A stretch of 64,000 nucleotides of DNA from Sequoia sempervirens. Its lineage: Eukaryota > Streptophyta > Pinopsida > Cupressales > Cupressaceae. Position 1 is the stretch's first letter. Each line of letters starts with the position of its first letter. The notes beneath the pieces were generated by a model. That model searched no databases. It saw only the letters and a program-made list of their open reading frames with translations, and was not told where the DNA came from. The stretch covers positions 62,001 through 126,000 of the forward strand of contig VDFB02139324.1 of assembly GCA_007258455.2 (NCBI GenBank), given 5' to 3'. Below, in pieces: positions 20,420-32,693 of the stretch. A program made the translations under genes and the position numbers.

Positions 20420-22990
20420 AGCCACCAAATTGGCTTCTATTATTCATCTATTGCCTCAATATCATATTGATGTGGTCAAATTTGGATTCTAATGTGTTTC
20501 AAAATTTTCTACAACTTGGGGTGAAATAATTAAGTTATTCAATTGTTATAATGTTTTATCATTATTTTTTTTTATCTTAAGTGTAATATCTTTTCAAAAA
20601 AGTATTTTAATTCCTTTTTTGAACACTTAGGAGAAATAAGGTCTTGCACATGAAAAAAGTTTTATTTTATTTTAAAAGAGAATTTGATGAAAAAGATGAT
20701 TAAATGTTTGCACATAATGAATTATTTAATTTAAAACAAAAGTGTTTTTTTGAAAAAAAAAAGTAATAAAGTTATTTTTCGAAAAAGCAATGGAAAAGCA
20801 AAAGACATTTTTCAGAAAAAGCAACAAAAAAAGCTAGAAAAAGAAGTGTTGGGAGCTCATTTGGATATGCTGAAGAATGATAATGTTGTGATGTTGAAAT
20901 GGCTTTGGTTCTCTTCAAACTTTAAGGATGAAATCCCTCATAGATTTCTAGTTTTGGAATTGCAACTATGCTGTGATTTCAGCCAGGAATCACCATTGGA
21001 GTTGATTTAAAGTTTTAGTTTGGGTTTTCCAATGTGGACTATTTTGATGAATTTTAGCATTACATTTGATGTGATTCCTTTTCAGATTGCAGGAGTGTTG
21101 AGCGTGGAGTTTAGAGTGCTTTAAGGGGTTGTACCATTGTTGCTACCTGTTGCAACTGTAGTTTCAAACCTACAAATGTTTGATATACCCTTTCTAGAAT
21201 AATGACACTATTTTCATGAGTTTGGGTCTGAGTTGGCACTGTTGTTTGAGTGCTTAATACAGTTGGTGATCATTTTAGCACGTTGGAGTTCACTGAGTGA
21301 AGTTTCTTGAGTCATCTATCTCGTTGTCCAGATTACTGAAGTGAAGTTTCAAACTTACTTTGATTTGCCATATTCTAAAGTATATTTGCTATTACAATGT
21401 TGGTTAGTTTCTTGAGTTGGGGGTTCATTGAAGGCACTTTAATCAACTTCATATAACATTAATATTTGTACCAACAAAGATGTATCTAGTTCAAAATGAA
21501 TTGTAAGAGTTGACATTGTAACACTCGATGGTAGTACCACAGTGATCTTGCTCTTGTTACTTGTTACTTACCCCACTGTATAAGTGGCTCTCATTACTCA
21601 CCCCACTACATAAGTGACTTTTTGATACTCACCCCACAAAATAGGTGACTTTCTAATACTCATTCACCACTAAAAAGTGGAAGAGTTTATTGATTGTACT
21701 CACTCACCACTAAGAAGAGGAAGAGCTTACTTTGCATTTCTTTATTGTATATGTTTTCCCAATGCAAAGTAGATGTGCCCAACTAATCACACTGGATAAG
21801 TGTGTTACTTTCAGCTACTCATTTCAAATATAATTGTAATCCCATACACCATATGCTCTCACCCTGCCGACACTAGGAACTTGGTGATTCGAAAATGTGA
21901 AGGAAAATTGTTTAGCATTTTCATTCTATTGAACTAACAAGTTGTTCAAAAAAATAATAATTTAAGGGTGGTTATTACATATGCTTGTGAGGCTAGTAAT
22001 CTGACTTTGATTAATAAGGATAGTGTTTGTTGTTATTGCTTCCATATTGTGTATTTGAGTTGCCCATGGTAATGGCTGCAAGTTCTTATCATATCTGATC
22101 TGTCTAGTGGTTGCAAGTGATTGTATGTGTGGCTGCTAGGATTAGCTGCCCTTACTGGGCTCCCAAATCTAACTGTCATTAGCATAATTTGGTATCATCT
22201 TCATGCTGTTTGTTTATTAGTGCTATTATCATAAAAGAGAGCCATATTTTTAAAGTAGCCCTATCTTAAATCGACAATACCTTTTTGTTATTCAAAAGAA
22301 TAGAACTGGCCATATATCCATTTTCAAGAGAACCAATTTCTTTCAATGATTGTATAACTTGGGCCCCTTATGGGTCTCAAATTTATTCACGGACCAAGAA
22401 GGTTGGCACAAAAGCAACAATCTATAGCCTTTGAAATTAAAATATCCATAAAACTTCCATCCACTCCTGAACATCTAACTCACAACAAAGGTTCATCATA
22501 TCAAAGAGAATAAAACCATGAGCTAGTTTATAGAGCTCCACTCTAAAAGGGGTATGGGTTTCTCAGAGACTAGAGCTTCGATGCTACCTACAATAGATTG
22601 CATAAGAATTAAAGTGTCATTTCCTATCAATTCAGGAAACAACTCTTATACCTCCATGTAGAATGGATAAGTTTATGTCTCATATTGTTCACTAACATAC
22701 TGCAAATCATGAAACATGTTTGATACTAATGTATTATCAACAAAGAAGAAAGAATAATGATACTTAATGTGATTCTGTTCTGTTCTTTAGTGCATGCATA
22801 AAATTCAATTATTGAACAGTAGAATATTAAAGTTTCAACATTGAAAAGTTGATTGTGAAATCTCAGTTCTGAATTACTTAGTAACCATGCAGCTCTATTA
22901 ACAAAATATCAATTTTGAATGTTATCAATACATTGATTCCTATCTACACTCGGGGAATCATAGCTGCGGCCCATATTCATTTTTCTGTAT
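20420..22990. other. Intergenic DNA 3' of SDH1
   Basis: AT-rich, non-coding apart from the minisatellite at 21565-21730. A lysine-rich 86-codon frame at 20750-21010 is not convincing as a gene (poly-A/T derived start, no motif). Confidence 0.4.
21565..21730. repeat. ~31-bp minisatellite, four units, plus a 40-bp pair
   Basis: Units begin at 21565, 21595, 21626 and 21657 (spacing 30, 31, 31), each TACTCACCCCAC followed by TA-AAGTGACTTTTTGA or a variant. The fourth runs into a related pair of 40-bp units starting 21657 and 21697 (TACTCA-TCACCACTAA-AAG-GGAAGAG). No coding content. Confidence 0.75.
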
Positions 22991-23056
22991 CACCTGCAAA
23001 TTATGGCAAATACAGAAAAGCCTCGTTGCATGGTGAATGCAAATAATGTACTCACG

Positions 23057-23062
23057 TTTATT
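23057..23062 (-). terminator. Polyadenylation signal of SDH1
   Basis: The minus strand carries AATAAA about 100 bases after the SDH1 stop codon, in an AT-rich 3' UTR. Immediately after it the strand reads GTGAGT, and about 60 bases later TTTGCAG, so a short 3'-UTR intron is possible and the true cleavage site could be further left. Confidence 0.5.
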
Positions 23063-23159
23063 CATTAAACAATAGCACTTTCAAATGTGTGTTATCAAAT
23101 CTGAAAATAAGGATTTTGGAACTCCTTGGTGAGTAAAAAGAAAGCCGGTAATCTGAGTG

Positions 23160-23262
23160 TCAGTATACTCGAGCTTTTGGAGGAAATGTTTCCACCTCAT
23201 CATCCAAAGTGTTCATATGGACAGGCCTATAGGCCAAACGAACCTTCCCATTTTCCCAATAC
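23160..23262 (-). CDS. SDH1: SDH1 last coding exon
   Basis: 103 bp; splice acceptor TTTCTTTCAG ends at 23263. The first base completes a Gly codon begun in the previous exon; then 33 codons, YWENGKVRLAYRPVH through MNTLDDEVETF to PPKARVY and TGA. This is the nearly invariant C-terminal tail of plant SDH1. It is separated from the previous exon by an 11.4-kb intron holding a SINE-like dimer, a non-autonomous hAT and a Copia fragment. Confidence 0.95.
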
Positions 23263-23704
23263 CTGAAAGAAAATAAAACCGCAAATTTATGGTCAATTAA
23301 CACGTTCATTAACTGCAATTTCTTCATATTTTTTTCCATCTTAACTCTCCTAATAAAATCTATCACCATATACAAAACCAAATTTCAATATGCATTTACC
23401 ATGACAACATACGTAGAGTTTTTTATGCACATACTAATATTTTGAACTTTCCACAGCAAATAATAGAACTTGAAACATTTTATCAGAAGTGAAGAGTTTG
23501 AAATTGCTACATTCTGGCAGAAAAGTTCTGTTCTAAGGGACTAACAAATAGAGAATGGAACGACTATAACTAGTGCTGTTAAGTTGAACCAATTTATACA
23601 AAATTTAACTGAGAAAATATCCAAGTCTACTAACTGATCATTTGTTTGTAATTAAGATTAGCACTTTCAGGGCAAGCTTTCATAGTCAAGTGAGCTACGG
23701 AAGT

Positions 23705-24036
23705 GTTGAGCTACAGCTCATATGGAACAGCTAGGACTTGAACCTCGGACTTTCCATTTCCTGCTGGAGTGCTCTAACAATTGACCTACTGGCCCCTCTT
23801 TGGACAGCCCATTGTCAGTCCAGGTAACTTATTTCCAACGTCCCCCTTAAGCCACACTATGGGTGCTTGGGGCTCCTAGCCTGGCTCTGATACCACATGT
23901 TGAGGTACAGTTCATATGGACCAGCTAGAAGTTGAACCTAGGACCTTCCATTTGCTGCTGGAGTGCTCTACCAACTGAGCTAATGTCCCCTCTTTGGCCA
24001 GCTCATTGTTGGTCTAGGTGTGGCTTATTTCCAACA
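23705..24036 (-). mobile_element. Dimeric tRNA-derived SINE-like repeat
   Basis: Two related copies (23705-23846 and 23899-24036) read on the minus strand as GGGGACATTAGCTCAGTTGG then TAGAGCACTCCAGCAG, and further on GGTTCAACTTC. These are a tRNA A box (TAGCTCAGTTGG, minus strand of 23971-23982) and B box (minus strand of about 23928-23938) at proper spacing; the other copy has the same boxes with substitutions. No cloverleaf is complete, and the sequence is reiterated, so this is a SINE-like retroposon and not a tRNA gene. Copies are joined by about 50 bp containing TGGTATCAGAGCC. No poly-A tail or TSD was identified. Confidence 0.6.
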
Positions 24037-24873
24037 GGAAGCAGCTCATTCTAGATACTCAACTGAAATAAACTTGAACTGGGGCCCACCCATTAAAGTT
24101 TAATAAGAATACGGTACTATTGTCAAAGTGTTTTATTGTACACAAAAGAAAAAGGAAAAATTACAACAGGACAGAGAAAGATTATACCATCTGTTTGTAT
24201 CCTGCCATATTATTTTAAGGGGAGCAGCTAAGTCTGTTAGTGGAAATTTGCAAACAGAAGATTATCATTATTGTAATCTAATACATCTTTGAATATTTTT
24301 TTATTTTGTCTTGGTCATGATCGGTCTTGACTGGAATTTGTTTTCTTCTTTTTCTGATTAAAAAACAAAGCATATTCATAGCATACTGGAAAAGCTGACA
24401 TGAAATCCAAGTCCTTTTAAATAGCCAAAACGATCCACTGTGAGAATAGAATAGGACAGATCATCAAAAGTTATATTATGCTTTACATAGCTTTTAGGCA
24501 AAAAACAACCCTTAAAGCATAGCTACTTAGATGCAGGTTCCCCACCACAAGGAAGAAGGTTTGTACAGTTGTACTTTATAGCATAGTTTGCCAAGTACTT
24601 GGGAGTTTTTTTGTTTGCCAAGTATTCTCCGAGTCCAAGTCTGCAAACTATGCATTGTAGTATTGTCAGTGCTCCTTTAGTCCTGGTTTGTAGCCTCCCT
24701 CGCTATGGTACACCAGTGTGCAGCTGCTGGTCTGGATGAGGGTTTGAAAATATTTTGTCGCCAATAGCACCTACCAGTCTGTGGGTCCAAACCCATAGCT
24801 TAAGGATGTGTGGCCGAGAGTCTGGCTTGCTGCTGTTCTGCCACTGCACTTCAGCAAGGTGGCTTTTTGCTTC

Positions 24874-25288
24874 TCAGTGGTTACTGTTAAGATTTACTTT
24901 ATCACCTCTGTTAGACTGCAGTTTTTGATAATTGCGTATTAGATAAATGAGGTAGTCAGCAAGTTTATCTTGGCCTGTTTGAAGTTGATGAAAGCAGTCA
25001 GATTGTTGTTGAACACATTTTACCAGAACTTCTATGAAGTAGTTCTGCATTTCTTTCTCCATGTTCTTAGAATCTTATTTTTGGGGAAACCTCAAGGATA
25101 CTTTCATTGATTCTTTTCAGCACAGCTTGTAGAGCTCTCCCTATTTTCCTTTTCTTCAAGGTGTAAGTGACTTTCAGGGTTGTAGTGGGATGAGCCAAAT
25201 TGTGTCCAAAAGGATTTTCCTCATTCGGAGACTGGCAAGAGTCTACAACCAGGAGTGCATTCATTTTGGTCGGTTCAGGAGATTGCAT
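24874..25288 (-). other. Two short open frames, unknown
   Basis: Minus-strand frames 25288-25067 and 25062-24874 (different phases) have coding-like composition, for example KKRKIGRALQAVLKRINESI and YFIEVLVKCVQQQSDCFHQL. The sense within an intron and the phase change suggest remnants of a transposon-encoded protein. I recognise no domain; they may be chance. Confidence 0.2.
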
Positions 25289-26169
25289 GCATCACCACGG
25301 CAGAACTGTCATATAGAAAATTGGGGATGTAGTGAGGCTAAAAGTGGGAAGGCATTTTTAAGTGGTGCATTTAAACTGCACAGACTGAAAGAGATCCTTG
25401 TCTATGAGCAATTGGGTTGATTTGGTCAGTTTTCCTTCAGCTCCAGAAATCTTGTATGGAGAAGAAATTGCAATACTGAAACACATACTAGCAATAGATT
25501 GGACAGTGTACCCAAGTGCTGACAAAAAGCTGACCTAGGGATTATTAATCTAATGTGAGCAGTGGCTGATGTTTGATGGAGAACCCTGAATAGTCTGGCT
25601 TGGCTCTTCCTCATCAATGGCGATGGGTTGACCCTCATTGCGTGCAAGGGTCTTTCTGGATCAAGTGTGAAGTGTGGTTTGGGGATGTTTCAAGGACTTG
25701 GGGCAGGGATGAAACATCAAAAAACCAAATAATTTGGGAAGGTCCACCAAATGAAGGACATCCTTTTTTAACACCATTTTGTGGATGGCTAGCCATGAAA
25801 GAAAAAGGAAAAATTACATTCCCCTGGCTTGCATTCTTTTTGCTAGGTTAATAGAAACCGTGAAAGAAAAATTAAACCTCATTCTTGAAACCCCCTCCCC
25901 AACACTAGATTAAACACTGAAAACACTTCAGTTTCTGCATGAGCCTGCACTTAAAATGTTATGGAGCTGCTTACAATAACTCTGTAACAACAATTAACTG
26001 GAAAAGAAACAACTTTTTGTCAAAATACATCTTTGGGATTCATCATGCAAACCATGAAAAACCAAGCCTTTGTTCATACCAAAGTAGCATTTAGATTTTG
26101 TGTTGACCATGTCAATTGTTACAGCTAAGTTATATGATAATGAATCATCAATATACTTCAAAGTTTATC

Positions 26170-26512
26170 TTTTCTAGTAAATAGTATATACTATATAGTG
26201 ACACTTACTGTAGGTAATACTAACAAATAAGTATAGGCATGCCACATATTAAAAAACTCGGTGCATCTCTTGTGAAATCTGACTGCAGTATCAATCAGAA
26301 ACCACAGCACGTGATAAGTTCTAGTCTTTTGTACCTATATATTTTCTAGTAAATAGTATATATTGACATATACTATAGGTAATTCTAATATCGAAGTATA
26401 AGTGTCACATATTATGGAACAACTCAGTGCAGCTCTTGTGAAATCTGACTGCCATATCAACCAGAAATCGCAACACATGCGGCAAGTTCTAGTTTATTTT
26501 ACCTACTTTATT
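26170..26512. repeat. 172-bp direct tandem duplication
   Basis: TTTTCTAGTAAATAGTATAT begins at 26170 and again at 26342; both copies continue through a CTCAGTGCAGCTCTTGTGAA block, CAGAAACCACA-type block and AAGTTCTAGT. Copies differ by scattered substitutions and small indels. Non-coding, within the SDH1 intron. Confidence 0.8.
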
Positions 26513-29150
26513 TATAGATTATAATATCACACCAACGTTTGAATGATTAGAATAAGTATCTGGGCTGATTTAAATTTCAGCTTCTTTTAGCTTACCCGAT
26601 ATTTTTATTTTTCAAATTTTAATATTATTTTGATGGCTGTCCCACTTCCATCCCCTTGCCATCACAAAACCTGGACAAAATTTTTGCCATACCTAAATCA
26701 TGGTGAAACACTGATTTATAGACCTATCAAATCAGTTTTACTCTTCTTCTACTGCACACTGCTAGCACCATTGAAGTCCCAAGCTTGAGCAAATCAATTT
26801 GAAGGAGCTTTTGAATTATGTGAGTTGGAGCATAGGGTTTCTGCAGATTACATAACATCACAAAATCATAAAGGTTTACAACATTCTTTACATTATAGTT
26901 GACATTGAAAAATGGCATGGACCTTACAAGTGTTAGATGCAGAGGGACATTCTTGGATGATTGAATGGGTTTGCAGTTTGTTTACATGACCAGTACAAAT
27001 AAGAATCTCATCAAAAGTTTGGACTGACTCTTTGCCAGATTTTCCTCACTCTGATTTACCTATTATGTATTTTCCATTATGGCTTTGATCAGCTGAATCT
27101 ATAGGTTGTGTTGATTGACAATTGTGTTTGGTATAACACATAGTGTGAGACTTTGTATAAGCCCGAAAACCCTTTTCCCACTCAACCATAGAAGACCTGT
27201 GAACCACTATAATTTTCTCTAAATCTAAAGAGGAGAAAGTAGACGCTACTGCTTTGGTCAGACGCATGAAAAGGTTTGAGTCCAACTGTTGGTGAGCAGT
27301 CACTCCAATGGCAGGGAAAATAGTTTGTGTATTATTTCTTTCCACGGGTAAAAGTACTGGGAACCCTATGTGTCTAATGGGGTTGCGTTTGTAAATAGGC
27401 GAAAAGTGTGATGAGTGGATTAGACATTTAGAGGGTGGGGTATTAGAGAAAGCACTGGGTGGTAGTAAAGCATTAGGAAAAGAAGTGGTAGTATGGCGAG
27501 GGTCGCATTTAGGGAGAATAATGTTAAAGGCCAGATGTTTAATGTGATTTAATTTTAAATTGGGCCTTTATCTATACTTCAGGTGATAAGAGGGACTCAT
27601 TTTAAAACTAAAGGACAACGTTTTTTGAAGTATTTTACTTTACAAGTTTATTTTTTCAAATTACAACATTTTGTGAACAAGAGATTGTGGGATCAAGAGT
27701 TGGCATAGCTATTCTAGTAATCATGTCTGCAATACAGAGTTGGCATGTGCTTTTCAGTTTTCTCTTTTTTTTCCTGATTAATGGTAAAATTAGGTTTTTG
27801 AAAGGGCCCCAACCCTTTCACATCTAAAAAGCAACAGATATAGAAATAATCCCATCAAGACAACAGCCTAGAAACTAACTAGGAAATAAATGAAACAAAG
27901 CTGCAACAACGCAGGAAGCAGACAGGAGACACAAAGCAAAAGCGGAGACCCCTCCCAAACACAGGCTCAATACCTTTTGGCTGCAGGTCTAGAACCACTT
28001 AGTTCCAACATACTCTGGCTGCCATTAGCACCAACGTGTTGTTTCTCTAATGCAAACTTCCTTCAAATTTGGTTTTCCTCTCTTCGAATCCATCCCAATA
28101 TCAGCCATCTTTTTTGGATTTCTAGTAGTTGTAAGTTTCTAACACATGGTTGATACCCAGACATGCAACTATTAACAAAACGTCAAAAGGTGAAGCTTTT
28201 TTACTATCCAAGGCCTGGTCAAGTGAGCATGGCACAACCTCAACTTGAACTTTCTTCTCCAATAAAATACACCTCAAATATGGATAGCCCGCAGCATTAA
28301 CCTTTTCTGAAGACCTGATTTCCCCTTCCTACCAACCAACCTCTGTTACCCCATCACAAGTTGCCTCCCTGCAAATAATACCTTCCTCGACACATTTATC
28401 TGAAATCATCCTCCTCTAGCCTTTATAAGCAAGCAAACTCTTTTTTGCTTCAAACGTATCTAATGATTGGGAAATTCTAATTCCCCCCCAGGCTGCCTAT
28501 CCTGACTTCTATCTTCCTTCTCACCTGATCTCCTCTCAGCCCTTTCCTCAACCACCTGATTTATGATCTGATTAGGAATCTCCTTTTTCCAAGACCCTAG
28601 TTATTTTTCTTATTCAGGCAGGTTCTCACAACATGACCCAGTTATTTCTCAGTCCTCATGTGCTTTTAGTATTGAACATCTTCACAGGAATTTTTATTTT
28701 TGTGGGATTTGAACCTTGCATATTTTTAAGTCATCTCCAGATGACAACCATGAGGATTCATTTACACTTAATGGCATTTTAGTTCGTCATACATATTGAT
28801 AATAATTACAAGGCAAGAGGAACCACTTAACACACAAGCACCTTTAAGCAGTTGTTAGTATGGGGAAGAGTAGTCAATATAATCACCACTTTCATCTAGC
28901 ATATGCAGTTAACTTGCCAAAAGTGGAAAAAATATCAAGTTTTTCATGGTTGTACACAAGTCCACCTTCTTCCCCAAGATGCTTTGTCTTCAACAACCTG
29001 CATACAAGTCTACCATGTTCAAAAACCAGCTTATTCACATGATCAAGGTCCTTGTCTAGTCTTCCTTGATTGAAATGGAGAAATACCAACATTTCAATCA
29101 TTATCAATATCCAATTTTTGGATCAGATGGTTTCCTTAACTTGCCAATCC

Positions 29151-29200
29151 ACCCCTTTTTTTGTAGTAGGGTTGTACCCCTTTTTTTGTAGTAGGGTTGT
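29151..29200. repeat. 25-bp tandem duplication
   Basis: ACCCCTTTTTTTGTAGTAGG followed by GTTGT occurs twice back to back. A recent small duplication. Confidence 0.85.
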
Positions 29201-29638
29201 TGCAAGTGCTTTTGCATGTATGATTACCCAGAGCAAAAATCAAGTCACTCTAATTGGACCAGCAGGGTTGTGGTGAATTTACTTTCAAGTCTTGTAAATA
29301 GGAGACTCTTTCAATGTGAAGCTGAGGTTTTGTGATGCACGGCAATTTGAAAGGTGGATTGGAGGGCAGCAGAAATGATCGGAACATCTTGGTGTCCTTT
29401 TGTTCAAGTTGCAAACATCAACATGAGGTATAAAAGGCAGTTTGAAAATTCTTCATTTTCAACAAGAGGTGAACTCCTTAACGTAACGATAAATGCACTG
29501 TTACTGCAACAGATGCTCAAACTCTAGTGGAACCAGGAAAACAGTCGATCACCCTGAAATGTTGCAATGAATGCTTACTATTAGAAGCAGCAAATTCATT
29601 CTAATACGGCTAGTCCATAGAATTTGAAGGGATTTAGG

Positions 29639-30535
29639 CTAAGTTACCGAATCAGAATCGGGTACGTGGGTACGATACGTTGGTACGATAAAAAAAAAAA
29701 AAAAAAATTGGGGTTGGGTACGGGTACGGGTACGTCCATACAAAAAACATATATATATATTCATGATAATATAATATATAATATACAAATTTAAAATATA
29801 ATAATATAATAATTCAAAGGGTATATAATTCTCCCATTATATTATATATCAAAGTATATAAAATTAGTATTATAATAAAAATATAATAATATAATATTAA
29901 TAATAATATAATAATGATAATATATTAAGTATATAATATATTAATATATTAATTGGAGCATGGGTCAAAATATCAAAAGATAATATTATTCGCATTATAT
30001 TATTATATTTCAAAGTATCCCCTGCTGTCCCCAAAATTCAGGAAAATCTTTGCCTCCTAAAATTAATATTATTATATTACTCTCTAATATCCAACTTAGA
30101 GTATGGCCTTTAGTGGGGGTGTTGTTACATTTCTGCTGTTTTCATTGAGTTAATTCAATATTCATAAAAGGATGATATGATTTTTTTCAAATGATAACAG
30201 ATTAATTTGAAAAAGTATAAAATTGTTCTCTCCGCCTTTGTGCAGCACAAAAAAAACAAACAATAATAATCCACCCATCAGGGGTTTTTTCCCTTTGTTT
30301 TCACTTATTTCGACTTTCAAAAAGTCAAAAACCTGCTGGAAACAGTCAAAAAAACATCTTGGAATCGCCACATCACCTTCAGAATCGCTCGGAAACGTGA
30401 TGGCAAACTCGGAATCGATTCCAGGCAGCAAAAAACGATTCCTATGCGTTTCCAGAGTGATTCGTACCGGATTCCATACCCGGTATGTTTCGTACCCAGA
30501 GTCGTTAGCCAAAGGGTGACGATTCAGCTACTTAG
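29639..30535. mobile_element. Non-autonomous hAT element (897 bp)
   Basis: Ends are CTAAGTTACCGAATC and its near reverse complement GATTCAGCTACTTAG (12 of 15 positions), flanked on both sides by the exact 8-bp duplication GATTTAGG (29631-29638; 30536-30543). Eight-bp TSDs and short TIRs fit the hAT superfamily. The left subterminal region has many GGTACG repeats, the right has GTACC copies, as in hAT subterminal transposase-binding regions. The inside is AT-rich with no transposase. Its CTAAG terminus matches the right end of the autonomous hAT at 36.6-40.0 kb, though the subterminal motif differs. Confidence 0.78.
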
Positions 30536-32693
30536 GATTTAGGCATTAAATCAATTCATTTCTCATACATTTCTCATTCTTAGTGCCAAGAGGGAATGTG
30601 AAAACACCATATCTGCTGTAAACCCAAATTCCAGAGGATTGGCTCAGTTGATTAACCTTCATTTGATTAACACCAAACAGATATATTACCTAGTAAATTA
30701 ACCACTGCCTTCAAAGGGCTTATTCAATCTTTAATTGATCACACAGACTGAGTTCATATGAAGTGATATAATTTAACATTTTAAAAAGGTATTGCTACAA
30801 GGGACCGTCAATGATGAAATCAACTTGATCCATTCATGTGGCTGTTGAAGTAATGAGAAGCTTTTTAATCAGCAAAATGTTTATATTGAAAGAGTTTATA
30901 AGTTGAAAATTACAGGCTTTTATAGTGTCTACTAAAGCTCTTGAATAAAGGGAAACCATGGTTATCAACAGATCCAATATCTAGACACCTGTAACATAAA
31001 CTGTAACCAGGAGAAGCATATCCTTAGATTGGGTATACATTACATAGATGGATAAGTGTCTCAGAGATGTATCTAGGGTTCTCCTTGACAGTCCAGAAGT
31101 ACCAAAAAAGTTTTAAAGGCCAACTTACAAAAGGAGCATAGCCCCACACAACCTACCAAATGGCTCTAGAAGTTTAAAAATAAAAAAATAGATATTTTCA
31201 TTTGTCAATAATAGCACCATGTGCTTTTTAAATGTTAAATTTGAACAATTTATAATATTTATACATACTGCATATTTATAATGTTGGACTGCAGAAGCTC
31301 CACGTGATTAAAAAATTAAAAGAGCTAGTGAGCAATAAAATGAAAGGTTCATCAAAATGCAATGCTTACAAAGCTTTAAACAGATTAACAAGATAAGTGG
31401 GCTTTATTGTAAAGAAAAGTTCCACAGTTAAGTGTGAATGAGCTGTAGTACTGGGATGATTGACCTCCCTGGAAGTCTTAGCTAGGTGGTGCAAGTCTGA
31501 ATGATTGCAAATGATGCCATTGCATTGTTCATTTTCTAGTTGCAGTATCACTTCTTCACCCCCTCTAACCATTACCTGATATAGTGATTGCTAAGTGGAC
31601 CATTCAAGCTCATGTTATGTTAGAAACAGGGTGAAGTTTTTGGCAGTACGGATATGCCAAATATTTGGGGACAGTAGTGGATCTCAAATTACAAAGTATA
31701 TGAAATTTCAGAAAACCAGAAAAGTGGCTCATATGATTTTCTTTATACATATGAGGTTAAAATACTAAAATATAAAATATAAAAGGATGCAAAATGGTGA
31801 AATCAATGTAAGATTTTATTTCAAATAGGTGGTATAGAAAAACACAGCTACGCATTCTCAAACTGCTTATAATGAAGGATCAAAATTACCATAAAAGGAG
31901 AATACTAAGCAGCCTTCATATAATTCAACAAGGCACAAAAGTAAACTTTGACAGAAATTTTGAAATGCACTGGGTGATATCCTTTTCACTCCTTTTAATT
32001 TGTGTGCTACCTTTTCCTGCTTTTCTTTATTTTCTTTTTCATTTAATTGTGGAGGTGCAGTTCTACATGATGCTAATTGTAGAACAATTTCAGCTTTACT
32101 TAGCTAACTTTAGATAAATGACTAATATCATCCATCCACCAGGCATTTAAAGATGGACTCTGCTCAGAATATCTTACAATATGAAGAACTGAAATTGAAG
32201 GAAATCATCCACATTATCTATATATCTAATTTGCTTATACAGCCCCAAGCATTGCTGAAAAGAGTACTGACTAGCGAGTTAAATTTGGAGAAGACAACCA
32301 TCAATTTGCTCATCATATTTTTCTCTTATTTGGTTATTAGGAAAACTTTGAAGAATACTTAGATATTAAATTTACTGAGATTTACAAAGCAAGTTCACAC
32401 TGAGCTGCTATGGGACTTTCCTAGAAAATAAGACAATGTTACAGGAAATGTCAGCTGAAGTACTCATTCATATGACTGAAGACAAAGTTCTGTGACAACC
32501 AAAGTTATGATAGTTTTAGAAGGTTAATCTATCAAATTTATCATTGAACTTCATAAATAAAGACGCATATCATTGGTTGTCGTCTTTGAAATTGTGCATC
32601 TGTTATTGCGTCTCTTTCTGCAAAATTGTGGGCGTTTTCAGTAAAAAAAAATCCCGTTACCTTCTAAAACTACCATAACCTTTCTGCCAAACA

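Noticed and set aside
20750..21010. A small lysine-rich protein gene
   Set aside because: It starts in a poly-A tract, lacks any motif and has the composition of the surrounding AT-rich DNA.
23160..23262. SDH1 as a processed pseudogene or stray fragment
   Set aside because: Introns are present with canonical sites and matching phases, and all five exons are intact and ordered.
23905..23990. A functional tRNA gene on the minus strand
   Set aside because: A and B boxes are present, but acceptor and anticodon stems do not pair and a diverged copy lies next to it; a SINE-like repeat fits better.
27770..28650. A LINE remnant on the minus strand (A-rich 3' end near 27770, knuckle-like GHVVRTC near 28620)
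   Set aside because: The first two knuckle ligands are missing, no endonuclease or RT motif was found, and a TSD could not be seen; too weak to list.
30162..30512. A 116-codon minus-strand gene
   Set aside because: It lies wholly inside the non-autonomous hAT, runs into its terminal repeats and has no motif.
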